In this document: one piece after another, positions 15,679 to 22,807 of the stretch
Numbering within the stretch: the stretch's first letter is position 1
Layout of the letters: every line of letters starts with the position of its first letter
From: an uncultured Bacilli bacterium
GTDB taxonomy: Bacteria > Bacillota_I > Bacilli_A > RF39 > UBA660
Assembly (NCBI GenBank): GCA_934085585.1
Contig: CAKOHI010000013.1
Location: forward strand, 1-40,742
DNA length: 40,742 nt
Reading direction: 5' to 3'
The notes under the pieces: generated by a model
What the model was told of the DNA's origin: nothing
Databases searched by the model: none
Seen by the model: the letters and a program-made list of their open reading frames with translations, nothing else
Translations under genes and position numbers: made by a program

Positions 15679-16916
15679 TGGAAAGAATAGATGTTGCAAA
15701 AAACAATATGAGCATAGATCGTATTGAAGAAAAATGTATTAATTGTGGAATGTGCAAAAAAACATGTACACAAATAAATAATTTGAAAAATGATTGCATA
15801 AATTGTGGCCAATGTATATTAACTTGTCCAAGTGGTGCATTAATACCCAAGTACGATTACAAAAAAGCCTTAAACTATATAAATGATACTGATTATGTTG
15901 TAGTAGCATTTACTGCTCCGGCAGTACGTGTAGCTATCGGGGATGAGTTTAATTATCCAAGCGGAGCTTTTTTAGAAAAAAAATTAGTAAGAGCTTTAAA
16001 AAAAATAGGATTTGATTATGTTTTTGATACCACATTCGGAGCAGATTTAACAATAATGGAAGAAGCAAATGAGCTGGTAGACCGTCTTAAACACAAAAAA
16101 ACACCGTTGTTTACTAGCTGTTGTCCGTCCTGGGTATTATATATGGAAAAATATCATCCAGATGATTTAGAAAATTTAAGTACGTGTAAAAGTCCAATTT
16201 CTATGGAATCTACAATGATCAAATCTTATTTTGCTGATATGTATGAAATACCAAAAGAAAAAATTATAACTGTTTCTATTGCCCCATGTGTATCTAAAAA
16301 AAGTGAAAAGATAATTCATCCTGAAACAGATATAGTAATAACTACTAGAGAATTAGCCATGATGATTCGAGAAAATAATATAGATTTTAACAATTTAAAA
16401 GATGAAGAATTCGATTCGTTAATGGGTAAATCATCAACAAGTGGCTTAATTTTTGCATCATCTGGTGGTGTAACTGAAGCTATTTTAAGGACTGCATATT
16501 ATATGGTTAATGGTAAAAAGGCACCACTAAAGTTTTATAATTTAAACGAAGTTAGAAATGAAGAAGATTTCAAAAAAATAACTGTAGATTTAGGAAAATT
16601 TTTTGTAAAAGTAGCAGTAGTTAACAAAATATCAACAGTAATTGAAAAATACGAACAATTAAAAAATTATGACTTTGTTGAGGTTATGGCTTGTCCTGGA
16701 GGATGTATAGGTGGTGGAGGTCAACCACTTAATGCTATAAAAGACATGAAAGATATAAGAGTTAAAAGAATTGAAAATATTTACAAAAATGATGCCGGAC
16801 CAATCAAAGAAGCATATATGAATCCTAAAATACAAGATGCGTATATTTCATATTTAAGTAAGAATAATATTTCGTTACATACAAAATATATTTCAAAAAA
16901 GACTATACAAAATTAA
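15678..16916 (+). CDS. [FeFe] hydrogenase, small monomeric form
   Basis: A 412-residue iron-only hydrogenase. Two ferredoxin-type [4Fe-4S] sites are at Cys20/23/26/30 and Cys40/43/46/50. The H-cluster motifs are all present: L1 TSCCPSW (146-152, Cys148 and Cys149), L2 APCVSKKSE (202-210, Cys204) and L3 MACPGGCIGGGGQP (337-350, Cys339 and Cys343). It should reduce protons with electrons from ferredoxin, or oxidise H2. In L2 the usual Met before PC is Ala, and the usual Phe of KKFE is Ser. It is translationally coupled to tetR. The HydE, HydF and HydG maturases needed for the H-cluster are not in the window. With PFOR at 32968 it forms a plausible pyruvate-to-H2 route. Confidence 0.93.
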   Translation: MERIDVAKNNMSIDRIEEKCINCGMCKKTCTQINNLKNDCINCGQCILTCPSGALIPKYDYKKALNYINDTDYVVVAFTAPAVRVAIGDEFNYPSGAFLEKKLVRALKKIGFDYVFDTTFGADLTIMEEANELVDRLKHKKTPLFTSCCPSWVLYMEKYHPDDLENLSTCKSPISMESTMIKSYFADMYEIPKEKIITVSIAPCVSKKSEKIIHPETDIVITTRELAMMIRENNIDFNNLKDEEFDSLMGKSSTSGLIFASSGGVTEAILRTAYYMVNGKKAPLKFYNLNEVRNEEDFKKITVDLGKFFVKVAVVNKISTVIEKYEQLKNYDFVEVMACPGGCIGGGGQPLNAIKDMKDIRVKRIENIYKNDAGPIKEAYMNPKIQDAYISYLSKNNISLHTKYISKKTIQN

Positions 16917-16949
16917 AGAAAAAAAGTATAATAAAAAGCGGAGGGAAAA

Positions 16950-17552
16950 ATGAAGAAGTATTTATTATTAATAATTGCAGTTTTAACAATTGCGCTAGTA
17001 CCAAACATCAAGGCAGCAGAATTGCCAGAAAAAACAGATCATGAAAAAGTTAAAGTATATTTGTTCCGTGGAAAAGGATGTTCACATTGTTACGATTTTT
17101 TAAGTTATTTTGCAGATAAATATACCGACTATGAAGATTATTTTGAAATAGTAGCATATGAATCATGGAACAATTCTGAAAATCAAAAATTAATGCTTGC
17201 TGTAAAAGAACTAGTTGGAGAAAAAGCTGATGGTGGTGTTCCATTTATAGTAATTGGAAATAGTTATCATTTAGTAGGATTTGGTAAAAGCTCTGGAGAA
17301 GAAATAATCAATAAAGCATTAGAAGCATATCAAGATAAAAAATATACAGATATTGTAGCAAAAGCTATAAAAGATGAAAAGGTAAGTCCAACTGCAGAAA
17401 CAATTGTAGAAGCTGCTGAAAAAGAAGGTATTGAAGTTAAAAATGGTACTAAAAAAGCTTCAAAAGGAATATCTGATAAAGCTGTTATTGGCATCGTATT
17501 TAGTGCATTAATATTAGGCTTTGTTGGATTAGTATTTATGTCAAGAAAATAA
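16950..17552 (+). CDS. Membrane-anchored extracytoplasmic thioredoxin-like protein
   Basis: A 200-residue protein with a signal peptide (KKYLLLIIAVLTIALVPNIKA, cleavage near residue 22-23, or signal-anchor), a thioredoxin-fold core with the redox motif Cys44-Ser-His-Cys47, the cis-proline of GGVPFI at Pro98, and a second membrane segment at 178-197 before the end SRK. The core therefore lies outside, held at the C-terminus. Likely role is disulfide exchange on exported proteins; the direction (oxidant or reductant) is unknown. TATAAT at 16927-16932 and GGAGGG precede the ATG, giving it its own promoter. Confidence 0.85.
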   Translation: MKKYLLLIIAVLTIALVPNIKAAELPEKTDHEKVKVYLFRGKGCSHCYDFLSYFADKYTDYEDYFEIVAYESWNNSENQKLMLAVKELVGEKADGGVPFIVIGNSYHLVGFGKSSGEEIINKALEAYQDKKYTDIVAKAIKDEKVSPTAETIVEAAEKEGIEVKNGTKKASKGISDKAVIGIVFSALILGFVGLVFMSRK

Positions 17553-17559
17553 AATTTTT

Positions 17560-17583
17560 AAAAAGCTAAAAAATAGCTTTTTT
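17560..17583 (+). terminator. Terminator of the thioredoxin-like gene
   Basis: AAAAAGCTA / TAGCTTTTT perfect nine-base stem with an A-rich loop, ending in T. Confidence 0.8.
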
Positions 17584-17715
17584 ATTTTGAAATAAACCGT
17601 AAAAGTTGGACAGTTTAAAAATAGTTTTTAATTAAGGATTGCAATTTGTAATTCCACAGCAACAGTCTTTTTTAGTATGTAAGTTTATTTTATACTACCC
17701 TTGATTTTGGCATAT

Positions 17716-17752
17716 AAAAACCTCGTTTCTTTTTTATTCAAGAAACGGGGTT
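17716..17752 (-). terminator. Terminator of the minus-strand Ig-like protein gene
   Basis: A 13-base stem (17719/20-17732 with 17740-17752, one G-T wobble) around CCTCGTTTCTT / AAGAAACGGGG; on the minus strand it is followed by a T-run (plus A-run at 17716-17720). Confidence 0.8.
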
Positions 17753-17776
17753 CACATCATTTAGTCTGTATATAAA

Positions 17777-18781
17777 TTATAAATATTTATTAATAAGGTA
17801 TTCTCTACCACCATTAATATTTACATAATAATCTTCAATAATTTCTTCTTCATTATTTTCATTCATTATAGAAACTGTAATTTTTAAAGTATAACCTACA
17901 ACACCAGTTCCAGTATTATTTAATACAGTAGCAATATCGCTATGTACATAAATATTTTTAACTCCTAAATTAATTTTTCCTAATTCTTTTTGAATTTTTT
18001 CTGTTTCAGATTTTATCAAAGCATTAACTGGAGCTAACTTTTCTTCATTTTTGTATAAATTTAAGTCTAATGCACATCCATTGTCAGTAACATTAACAGA
18101 TAAAATTTTTGATGTATCATATTCACTGTTTCCATATTTACAATCTAGTGGTTGACTATTTACTCCGTTTCCAATAGTTAGTGTTGCACTTTTAGGACTT
18201 GTTTTATTTCCAGCTTCATCTTTAGCTATAATTTGTACTGTATAAGTGCCTTCTTCGGTATAACTACTGTAATCAACTTTTTCTCCAGATTGATCCAAAC
18301 CTAAATCATAAAATTCAATTTCACATTTTTTATTACTATTATCTTTACAACTATCAACGAAATCACTTGCAGTATATGAACTTCCAGCATTTATCTTTAC
18401 ATTTTTAGTAACCAACACAGGATTTTCTGTATCAATTATTTCAACTTTAGAACTATACTTCTTTTTGTAAATTGTAATTGGTACTTCATAAGTACCTAGT
18501 TCTGAAAACTTAACATTACTATAATCAACATTAATATCACTTTCCATAACATTTTCTAGTTCTGTAAAAAATAGTGTTTTATCAATATTTTTTTCATTAA
18601 TTTCTACGGATAAAACGTCTCTTACAACAATGACAGCATCTTTATGGCTATTTCTTGAAAAAACACTTATCAAAACTGCAATAGCAATAAATATTAATAT
18701 AGCAACAATTACCGCAACAACTATTGTGCCAGTCGGAACACCACGTCCTTTTTTTACTTTCTGATTAAAAAATTTACTCAT
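17777..18781 (-). CDS. Membrane-anchored protein with bacterial Ig-like domains
   Basis: A 334-residue protein: short cytoplasmic head, one membrane segment at about 18-41, then extracellular beta domains. Residues about 55-117 and 118-204 fit bacterial Ig-like repeats (GTYEVPITIYKKKYSSKV; GTYTVQIIAKDEAGNKTSPK, with the frequent D-x-AGN turn). Two cysteines (145 and 153) and later 214 and 235 could form disulfides. The C-terminal 120 residues are an alpha/beta region of unknown type. It is probably a surface structural or adhesion protein. AGGTGA precedes the ATG. It is divergent from the rplK operon. Confidence 0.78.
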   Translation of the reverse strand: MSKFFNQKVKKGRGVPTGTIVVAVIVAILIFIAIAVLISVFSRNSHKDAVIVVRDVLSVEINEKNIDKTLFFTELENVMESDINVDYSNVKFSELGTYEVPITIYKKKYSSKVEIIDTENPVLVTKNVKINAGSSYTASDFVDSCKDNSNKKCEIEFYDLGLDQSGEKVDYSSYTEEGTYTVQIIAKDEAGNKTSPKSATLTIGNGVNSQPLDCKYGNSEYDTSKILSVNVTDNGCALDLNLYKNEEKLAPVNALIKSETEKIQKELGKINLGVKNIYVHSDIATVLNNTGTGVVGYTLKITVSIMNENNEEEIIEDYYVNINGGREYLINKYL

Positions 18782-18860
18782 AAAACATCACCTATCGTTA
18801 TTAATATTATCATATTTTTTAAAAACTTCCAATAAAAATAACAAAAGTAATTAAAATTTC

Positions 18861-18889
18861 TTGTAAAATGTGTCAAAATGTGGTAATAT
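18861..18889 (+). promoter_or_regulatory. Promoter of rplKA
   Basis: TTGTAA (18861-18866) and TAATAT (18884-18889) with 17-base spacing. A second -10-like TATAAT at 18915-18920 with TTGCAA upstream has only 14-base spacing and is less likely. Confidence 0.55.
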
Positions 18890-18924
18890 CGTAATTGCAA
18901 GTTTATATTTTTAATATAATTTTG

Positions 18925-18998
18925 TTAAGTGGAGGGGATAACTTGCGGACTTGCCCTATAACCACTTACGCGAAAAAATTTTTATAGGAGGTGTTTTC
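18925..18998 (+). promoter_or_regulatory. rplK leader with L1-binding-site-like hairpin
   Basis: AAGTGG (18927-18932) pairs with CCACTT (18962-18967); directly inside, AGGG (18933-18936) pairs with CCCT (18954-18957), leaving ATAA unpaired on the 3' side only. An outer helix, an inner GGG/CCC helix and a 3' asymmetric loop are the layout of ribosomal protein L1 targets on its own mRNA and on 23S rRNA. This suggests autogenous control of rplK-rplA by L1. The AGGAGGTG ribosome binding site follows at 18987-18993. Confidence 0.5.
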
Positions 18999-19598
18999 GT
19001 GGCTAAAGAAGTCGTAAAGAAAATTAAATTACAAATCGAAGCTGGAAAAGCTACACCTGCACCACCAGTTGGTACAGTTCTAGGACCTGCAGGAATTAAT
19101 TTAGGAGAATTTTGTACTAAATTTAATGAAGCTACTAGAGACAAAATGGGTGATGTAGTTCCATGTGAAATTTCCATCTATGATGACCGTTCTTTTGATT
19201 TTGTTCTTAAAACTGCTCCAGCAGCATTCTTATTAAAGAAAGCAGCTAAAATAAAGAGTGGAAGTAAAAAAGGAGCTAATGAAATCGTAGCTACTATTAC
19301 TGAAAAAGAATTAAGAGAAATTGCTGAAACAAAAATGCCAGATTTAAATGCTTATGATGTTGAATCTGCTATGAAACAAATTGCTGGTACTGCTCGTAAT
19401 ATGGGTATTGCTGTAAAAGGTTTCAATGATGCTGAACTTGAAGAACAAGCAGCTGAAGCAAAAGAAGAAGAAAAAGAACAAGCTAAACGTGAAGCTGAAC
19501 TAGAAAGACTTGAAGAAGAAGCTAAAGAAATGGCTGATGCAAGTGTTGAAGTTCCAACTCATGATGATTTAGAAAAATCTGAAGAAGAAGCAGAATAA
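18999..19598 (+). CDS. rplK: 50S ribosomal protein L11 with acidic C-terminal extension
   Basis: L11 binds the GTPase-associated centre of 23S rRNA. Residues 1-140 are a complete L11: the proline-rich KATPAPPVGTVLGPAGINL hinge (core 18-35) and the C-terminal domain ending QIAGTARNMGIAVKG. A further 59 residues (141-199) follow, rich in Glu, Ala and Lys with a predicted charged helix (ELEEQAAEAKEEEKEQAKRE) and a tail EVPTHDDLEKSEEEAE. Normal L11 is about 141 residues. The start is GTG 18999, eight bases after AGGAGGTG; the frame upstream is not used. rplA follows after 52 bases. Confidence 0.96.
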   Translation: MAKEVVKKIKLQIEAGKATPAPPVGTVLGPAGINLGEFCTKFNEATRDKMGDVVPCEISIYDDRSFDFVLKTAPAAFLLKKAAKIKSGSKKGANEIVATITEKELREIAETKMPDLNAYDVESAMKQIAGTARNMGIAVKGFNDAELEEQAAEAKEEEKEQAKREAELERLEEEAKEMADASVEVPTHDDLEKSEEEAE

Positions 19599-19650
19599 AA
19601 AATTTAAATAAATAATGTCCGCTTAATGAACCACAGTTAGGAGGTAAAAT

Positions 19651-20349
19651 ATGAAAAAATATGGAAAAAAATATGTGGAAGCATCTAAAAATGTTGATAA
19701 AAACAAAGCATACACTTTAGAAGATGCAATCAAATTAGTTAAAGAAACAAGTGTTACTAAATTTGATAGTACAATTGATGTTGCTATTAAATTAAACATC
19801 GATCCAAAAAAAGCTGACCAACAACTAAAAGGAGCATTATCACTTCCAAATGGAACTGGTAAATCTAAAAAAGTTTTAGTTATAGCTAAAGGAGCTTTTG
19901 CTGAAGAAGCTAAAAACGCTGGAGCAGACTTTGTTGGGGAAAAAGATATGCTTGATAAAATTAAAAATGAAAACTGGTTTGACTTTGACGTTGTAGTTGC
20001 TACACCAGATATGATGCCAGAAGTTGGAAAAATTGGTAATATTCTTGGACCACGTAACTTAATGCCTAACCCTAAGACTGGAACAGTAACAACTAAAGTT
20101 GGTGCTATTGTTGAAGATCTTAAAAAAGGTATGGTTACATACAAGAATGATAAATTTGGTAATATCCATACTGTAATTGGTAAAGTTTCGTTTGATGAAA
20201 AGAAATTAGCTGAAAACTTAAGTTATGTTATTACAACTATTTCTAAAGCTAAACCACAAACAGTTAAAGGAACATTTATTGAAAATATTGCTATTTCAAC
20301 AACTATGGGTCCTGGAATCAAGTTAGATAAAAATAGTTTTGACATTTAA
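19651..20349 (+). CDS. rplA: 50S ribosomal protein L1
   Basis: A 232-residue L1 of normal length, the protein of the mobile L1 stalk near the E site. KYGKKYVEASKNVD at the N-terminus, the FDSTIDVAIKLNIDPKKAD strand, DMMPEVGKIGNILGPRNLMPNP and PKTGTV (the signature) are clear. TTAGGAGGT precedes the ATG. As a translational repressor in other bacteria it could act on the hairpin at 18927-18967. Confidence 0.98.
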   Translation: MKKYGKKYVEASKNVDKNKAYTLEDAIKLVKETSVTKFDSTIDVAIKLNIDPKKADQQLKGALSLPNGTGKSKKVLVIAKGAFAEEAKNAGADFVGEKDMLDKIKNENWFDFDVVVATPDMMPEVGKIGNILGPRNLMPNPKTGTVTTKVGAIVEDLKKGMVTYKNDKFGNIHTVIGKVSFDEKKLAENLSYVITTISKAKPQTVKGTFIENIAISTTMGPGIKLDKNSFDI

Positions 20350-20361
20350 TTAAAAATGTAA

Positions 20362-20367
20362 TATAAT
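20362..20367 (+). promoter_or_regulatory. -10 box of rplJL
   Basis: TATAAT just upstream of the L10 leader; no good -35 is seen at 17 bases, so the call rests on the -10 and on the leader beginning right after it. Confidence 0.4.
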
Positions 20368-20370
20368 ACG

Positions 20371-20480
20371 TATTAGAAAAAGCGAGAACCAAAGACAGTA
20401 GGCATAAAAATAAGTCCTACCGAGGGGATACTTAAAACTACAAGTTAATTTTAAGCTTCCCTTGGGAAGCTTTTCTAATA
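20371..20480 (+). promoter_or_regulatory. L10 leader (autoregulatory element of rplJL)
   Basis: The leader has the conserved ACCAAAGACAGTAGG and CCTACCGAGGGGATAC parts of the bacterial L10 leader, which L10(L12)4 binds. TATTAGAAAAAGC (20371-20383) can pair with GCTTTTCTAATA (20469-20480), closing the element, or GCTTCC/GGAAGC (20453-20472) can form a terminator hairpin ending in TTTT. The two are mutually exclusive, so an attenuation switch is visible. Confidence 0.8.
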
Positions 20481-20496
20481 TAATAAGGAGGAGAAT

Positions 20497-20994
20497 ATGG
20501 CAAGCACAAAAATTCTTGAACAAAAAAAAGAAGTTGTTAATGAAATTGTTAACAAACTAAAATCAAGTGAAAGTGTTATAATATTCCAATACCAAGGATT
20601 AACAGTTGAAGAATTAAGTTCTTTGAGAAGAGAACTTAAAGATGTTGATTCTGAAGTAAAGGTTTATAAAAACACATTACTTAAAAGAGCTGCTGATGAA
20701 TTAAATCTTAATTTAGATGAATTTTTAGAAGGTCCAAATGCAATTCTATTTGGTAAAGAATTATTAGAACCAATTAAAATTGTATCAGAATTTGCTAAAA
20801 AACATGATAAATTAGATATCCGTGTAGGTGTTATCAGTGGAAATGTTGCAGATTTAGCTGTAATAAAAGAATATGCTACCATTCCATCAAGAGAAGGATT
20901 ACTTACAATGCTTGCTGGTGGTATGATGCAATATGTTAAAGATTTAGCAATAGGGTTAAATCTTTATGCCGAACAATTAGAAGGGAAGGAATAG
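20497..20994 (+). CDS. rplJ: 50S ribosomal protein L10
   Basis: A 165-residue L10, the base of the L7/L12 stalk. MASTKILEQKKEVVNEIVNKL, VIIFQYQGLTVEELSSLRREL, KVYKNTLLKRA and the C-terminal L12-binding helix (MLAGGMMQYVKDLAIGLNLY) are standard. The ATG has AAGGAGG. It ends three bases before rplL. Confidence 0.97.
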   Translation: MASTKILEQKKEVVNEIVNKLKSSESVIIFQYQGLTVEELSSLRRELKDVDSEVKVYKNTLLKRAADELNLNLDEFLEGPNAILFGKELLEPIKIVSEFAKKHDKLDIRVGVISGNVADLAVIKEYATIPSREGLLTMLAGGMMQYVKDLAIGLNLYAEQLEGKE

Positions 20995-20997
20995 AAT

Positions 20998-21363
20998 ATG
21001 GCAAAATTAAACAAAGAAGATTTTATAAGTGCATTAAAAGAAATGACAATTCTTGAAGTTAAAGAATTAGTTGACGCAATGAAAGAAGAATTTGGTGTTG
21101 ATCCAATGGCTGTTGCTGTTGCTGCTGCTCCAGCTGCTGCTGCTGAAGAAGGACCAAAAACTAGAACAGTTGTATTAAAATCAGCTGGTGGAAACAAAAT
21201 TGCAGTTATTAAAATCATTAAAGAAATTACTGGTTTAGGATTAGTTGAAGCTAAAGCTGTAGCTGACAACGGTGGAAATATTAAAGAAAATATTCCTGCT
21301 GAAGAAGCTGAAGCTATTAAGACTCAATTAACTGAAGCTGGTGCTGAAGTAGAATTAGTTTAA
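20998..21363 (+). CDS. rplL: 50S ribosomal protein L7/L12
   Basis: A 121-residue stalk protein: N-terminal dimerisation helices (LNKEDFISALKEMTILEVKELVDAMKEEF), an alanine-rich hinge (AVAVAAAPAAAAEE), and the factor-binding C-terminal domain (VVLKSAGGNKIAVIKIIKEITGLGLVEAKAV). The gene is followed by a strong terminator; rpoB, which normally comes next, is absent. Confidence 0.98.
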   Translation: MAKLNKEDFISALKEMTILEVKELVDAMKEEFGVDPMAVAVAAAPAAAAEEGPKTRTVVLKSAGGNKIAVIKIIKEITGLGLVEAKAVADNGGNIKENIPAEEAEAIKTQLTEAGAEVELV

Positions 21364-21372
21364 TTCAAAAAT

Positions 21373-21399
21373 AAAAGACCACAGTTATGTGGTCTTTTT
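21373..21399 (+). terminator. Terminator of rplJL
   Basis: AAAAGACCACA / TGTGGTCTTTT perfect 11-base stem with GTTA loop, then T. Confidence 0.92.
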
Positions 21400-21637
21400 A
21401 ATGCTCATATGTTATACTTATAATACGGGTGGAAAAATATGAATAACTATGAATGGTAAATGTAAATGTCAATATTAGGTTTATGACAAAAATTTTTGTA
21501 GTTATTTACTTCGTAAATAAAATTGTCAAACTAGTTTTTTTAAAAATTTCCTAACTATATTTAATAAATAATATAAATTATTTAAAACTGAAATCAAATA
21601 TTAATCAAAGGTATAATAAAATTAAGATATAAAAAGT
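21400..21637. other. Intergenic region with promoter and palindrome remnants
   Basis: No gene is supported. TATAAT at 21419-21424 with GGGTGG and an ATG at 21439 opens only a six-codon frame (MNNYEW). A perfect 14-base palindrome ACAAAAATTTTTGT lies at 21486-21499, and a perfect hairpin TTATTTAC-TTC-GTAAATAA at 21502-21520. It may be what is left after a gene was lost here. Confidence 0.4.
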
Positions 21638-21666
21638 TTGCAAAAAACAAATAATAGTGGTATAAT
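21638..21666 (+). promoter_or_regulatory. Promoter of the sigma4/alpha-CTD gene pair
   Basis: TTGCAA (21638-21643), 17 bases, TATAAT (21661-21666). The ATG at 21692 follows a GGGGGG ribosome binding site. Confidence 0.7.
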
Positions 21667-21691
21667 CGAAACTTATACGGGGGGATTTATT

Positions 21692-22795
21692 ATGGCCAAA
21701 TACATGACATCCAGCGATGTGCTTTTAGAATTTAAAGAAAAAATAAATTGTATTAGACAATTTGAAATGATTAATGAAGAAGAAAAACAAGCAATCATAG
21801 AAAATGGAATAAATGAAATTATGAAGGAATTATATAATTTAAGCTTGTCACAAATTTCATGTTTGTCTGAAAGAGACACATATATAATTAGAAAACTATG
21901 GGGCGTAGTAGATAATGGTAAATGTATACCAGGCCCTATATTAAATCAAGAATTTAATTTATCAAATATACATACAATCAAACCACAATTTTTTAAAAGG
22001 CTTAATGTGGCATTAGAAAAATTTTTAATAAGTTATAATTTTTCTAAAAAGAAAAAAGAAACACTTGATTTAATAGGCATAGATCCAAATTTATTTAAAC
22101 TTAATTTAGTGGCATTTAATCATAATCCTAAAATGATGAATATCGATGAATACATTACCTGTACACCAATGTCAACAATAAGTCAAGAGATAAAAAATAC
22201 AAATATTTATGTACGTAGCATAAATGATTTAAAACTTGCAGGTTTAACAAATAAAGAAATGCAAATTGTTTCATTTCATTTTGGCTTAAACAAAAGTCAA
22301 AAAAGATTTACCCTAAAAGAAATAGCCACTATATTTAATATGAGTAAGGAAAATGCTAGGCTTATTTCTGCAAGTGCTTTAGAAAAACTTCAAAAACATT
22401 TTGCAAATCCATTAAACCCTGAATATTTTGATACAATAGAATGTTTAAACTTATCTAAACGTCCTTATAAAAGTTTGAAAAAGGCAGGAATATATACAAT
22501 GGAAGACCTTTTAGATTTAAGTGAACCTGAATTAATAAACGTAAAAGGATTAGGGGAAAAGTCATTAGATGAACTTTATAAAGCGATGCAAAAATACAAA
22601 AAAATAAGATCAGAAAGACAAGTAGTAATTGATACAAGAAATAGCTTTCTAGAAGAAATTCAAGTATTACAAGAAAGAAAAAGAAGATTAGAACAAGAAT
22701 GTCAAGAATTGGATTTTGAGATTGCCCAAGCTAAAATTAGATATGAAAAGTTTGAAGAAGCTGAATTAACTAAAAAAAGAACATACAAATTATAA
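21692..22795 (+). CDS. Sigma region 4-like / RNA polymerase alpha-CTD-like fusion protein (copy 1)
   Basis: A 367-residue protein with no name known to me. Residues 185-237 (LTNKEMQIVSFHFGLN, FTLKEIATIFNMSKENARLI, ALEKLQKH) match sigma-70 region 4, the helix-turn-helix that reads -35 boxes. Residues 251-302 (CLNLSKRPYKSLKKAGIYTMEDLLDLSE, GLGEKSLDELYKAM) match the alpha subunit C-terminal domain, keeping equivalents of E. coli Arg265 (Arg257), Gly296, Lys298 and Ser299. Residues 58-113 (LSERDTYIIRKLWG, FNLS, ALEKFL) look like a second, worn region-4 copy. Residues 305-365 are a coiled coil. ATG 21692 is chosen for its GGGGGG site. It is most likely a DNA-binding transcription factor that may also touch RNA polymerase; that role is inferred. 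Confidence 0.75.
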   Translation: MAKYMTSSDVLLEFKEKINCIRQFEMINEEEKQAIIENGINEIMKELYNLSLSQISCLSERDTYIIRKLWGVVDNGKCIPGPILNQEFNLSNIHTIKPQFFKRLNVALEKFLISYNFSKKKKETLDLIGIDPNLFKLNLVAFNHNPKMMNIDEYITCTPMSTISQEIKNTNIYVRSINDLKLAGLTNKEMQIVSFHFGLNKSQKRFTLKEIATIFNMSKENARLISASALEKLQKHFANPLNPEYFDTIECLNLSKRPYKSLKKAGIYTMEDLLDLSEPELINVKGLGEKSLDELYKAMQKYKKIRSERQVVIDTRNSFLEEIQVLQERKRRLEQECQELDFEIAQAKIRYEKFEEAELTKKRTYKL

Positions 22796-22807
22796 GGGGG
22801 AATTTTA

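Noticed and set aside
17600..17700. Minus-strand cysteine-rich stretch reading KKDCCCGITNCNP
   Set aside because: The frame has no start codon after an upstream stop and no ribosome binding site; too short to support.
19623..20144. 173-codon minus-strand frame inside rplA
   Set aside because: It lies wholly antisense to a complete L1 gene and has serine/threonine-rich sequence typical of antisense frames.
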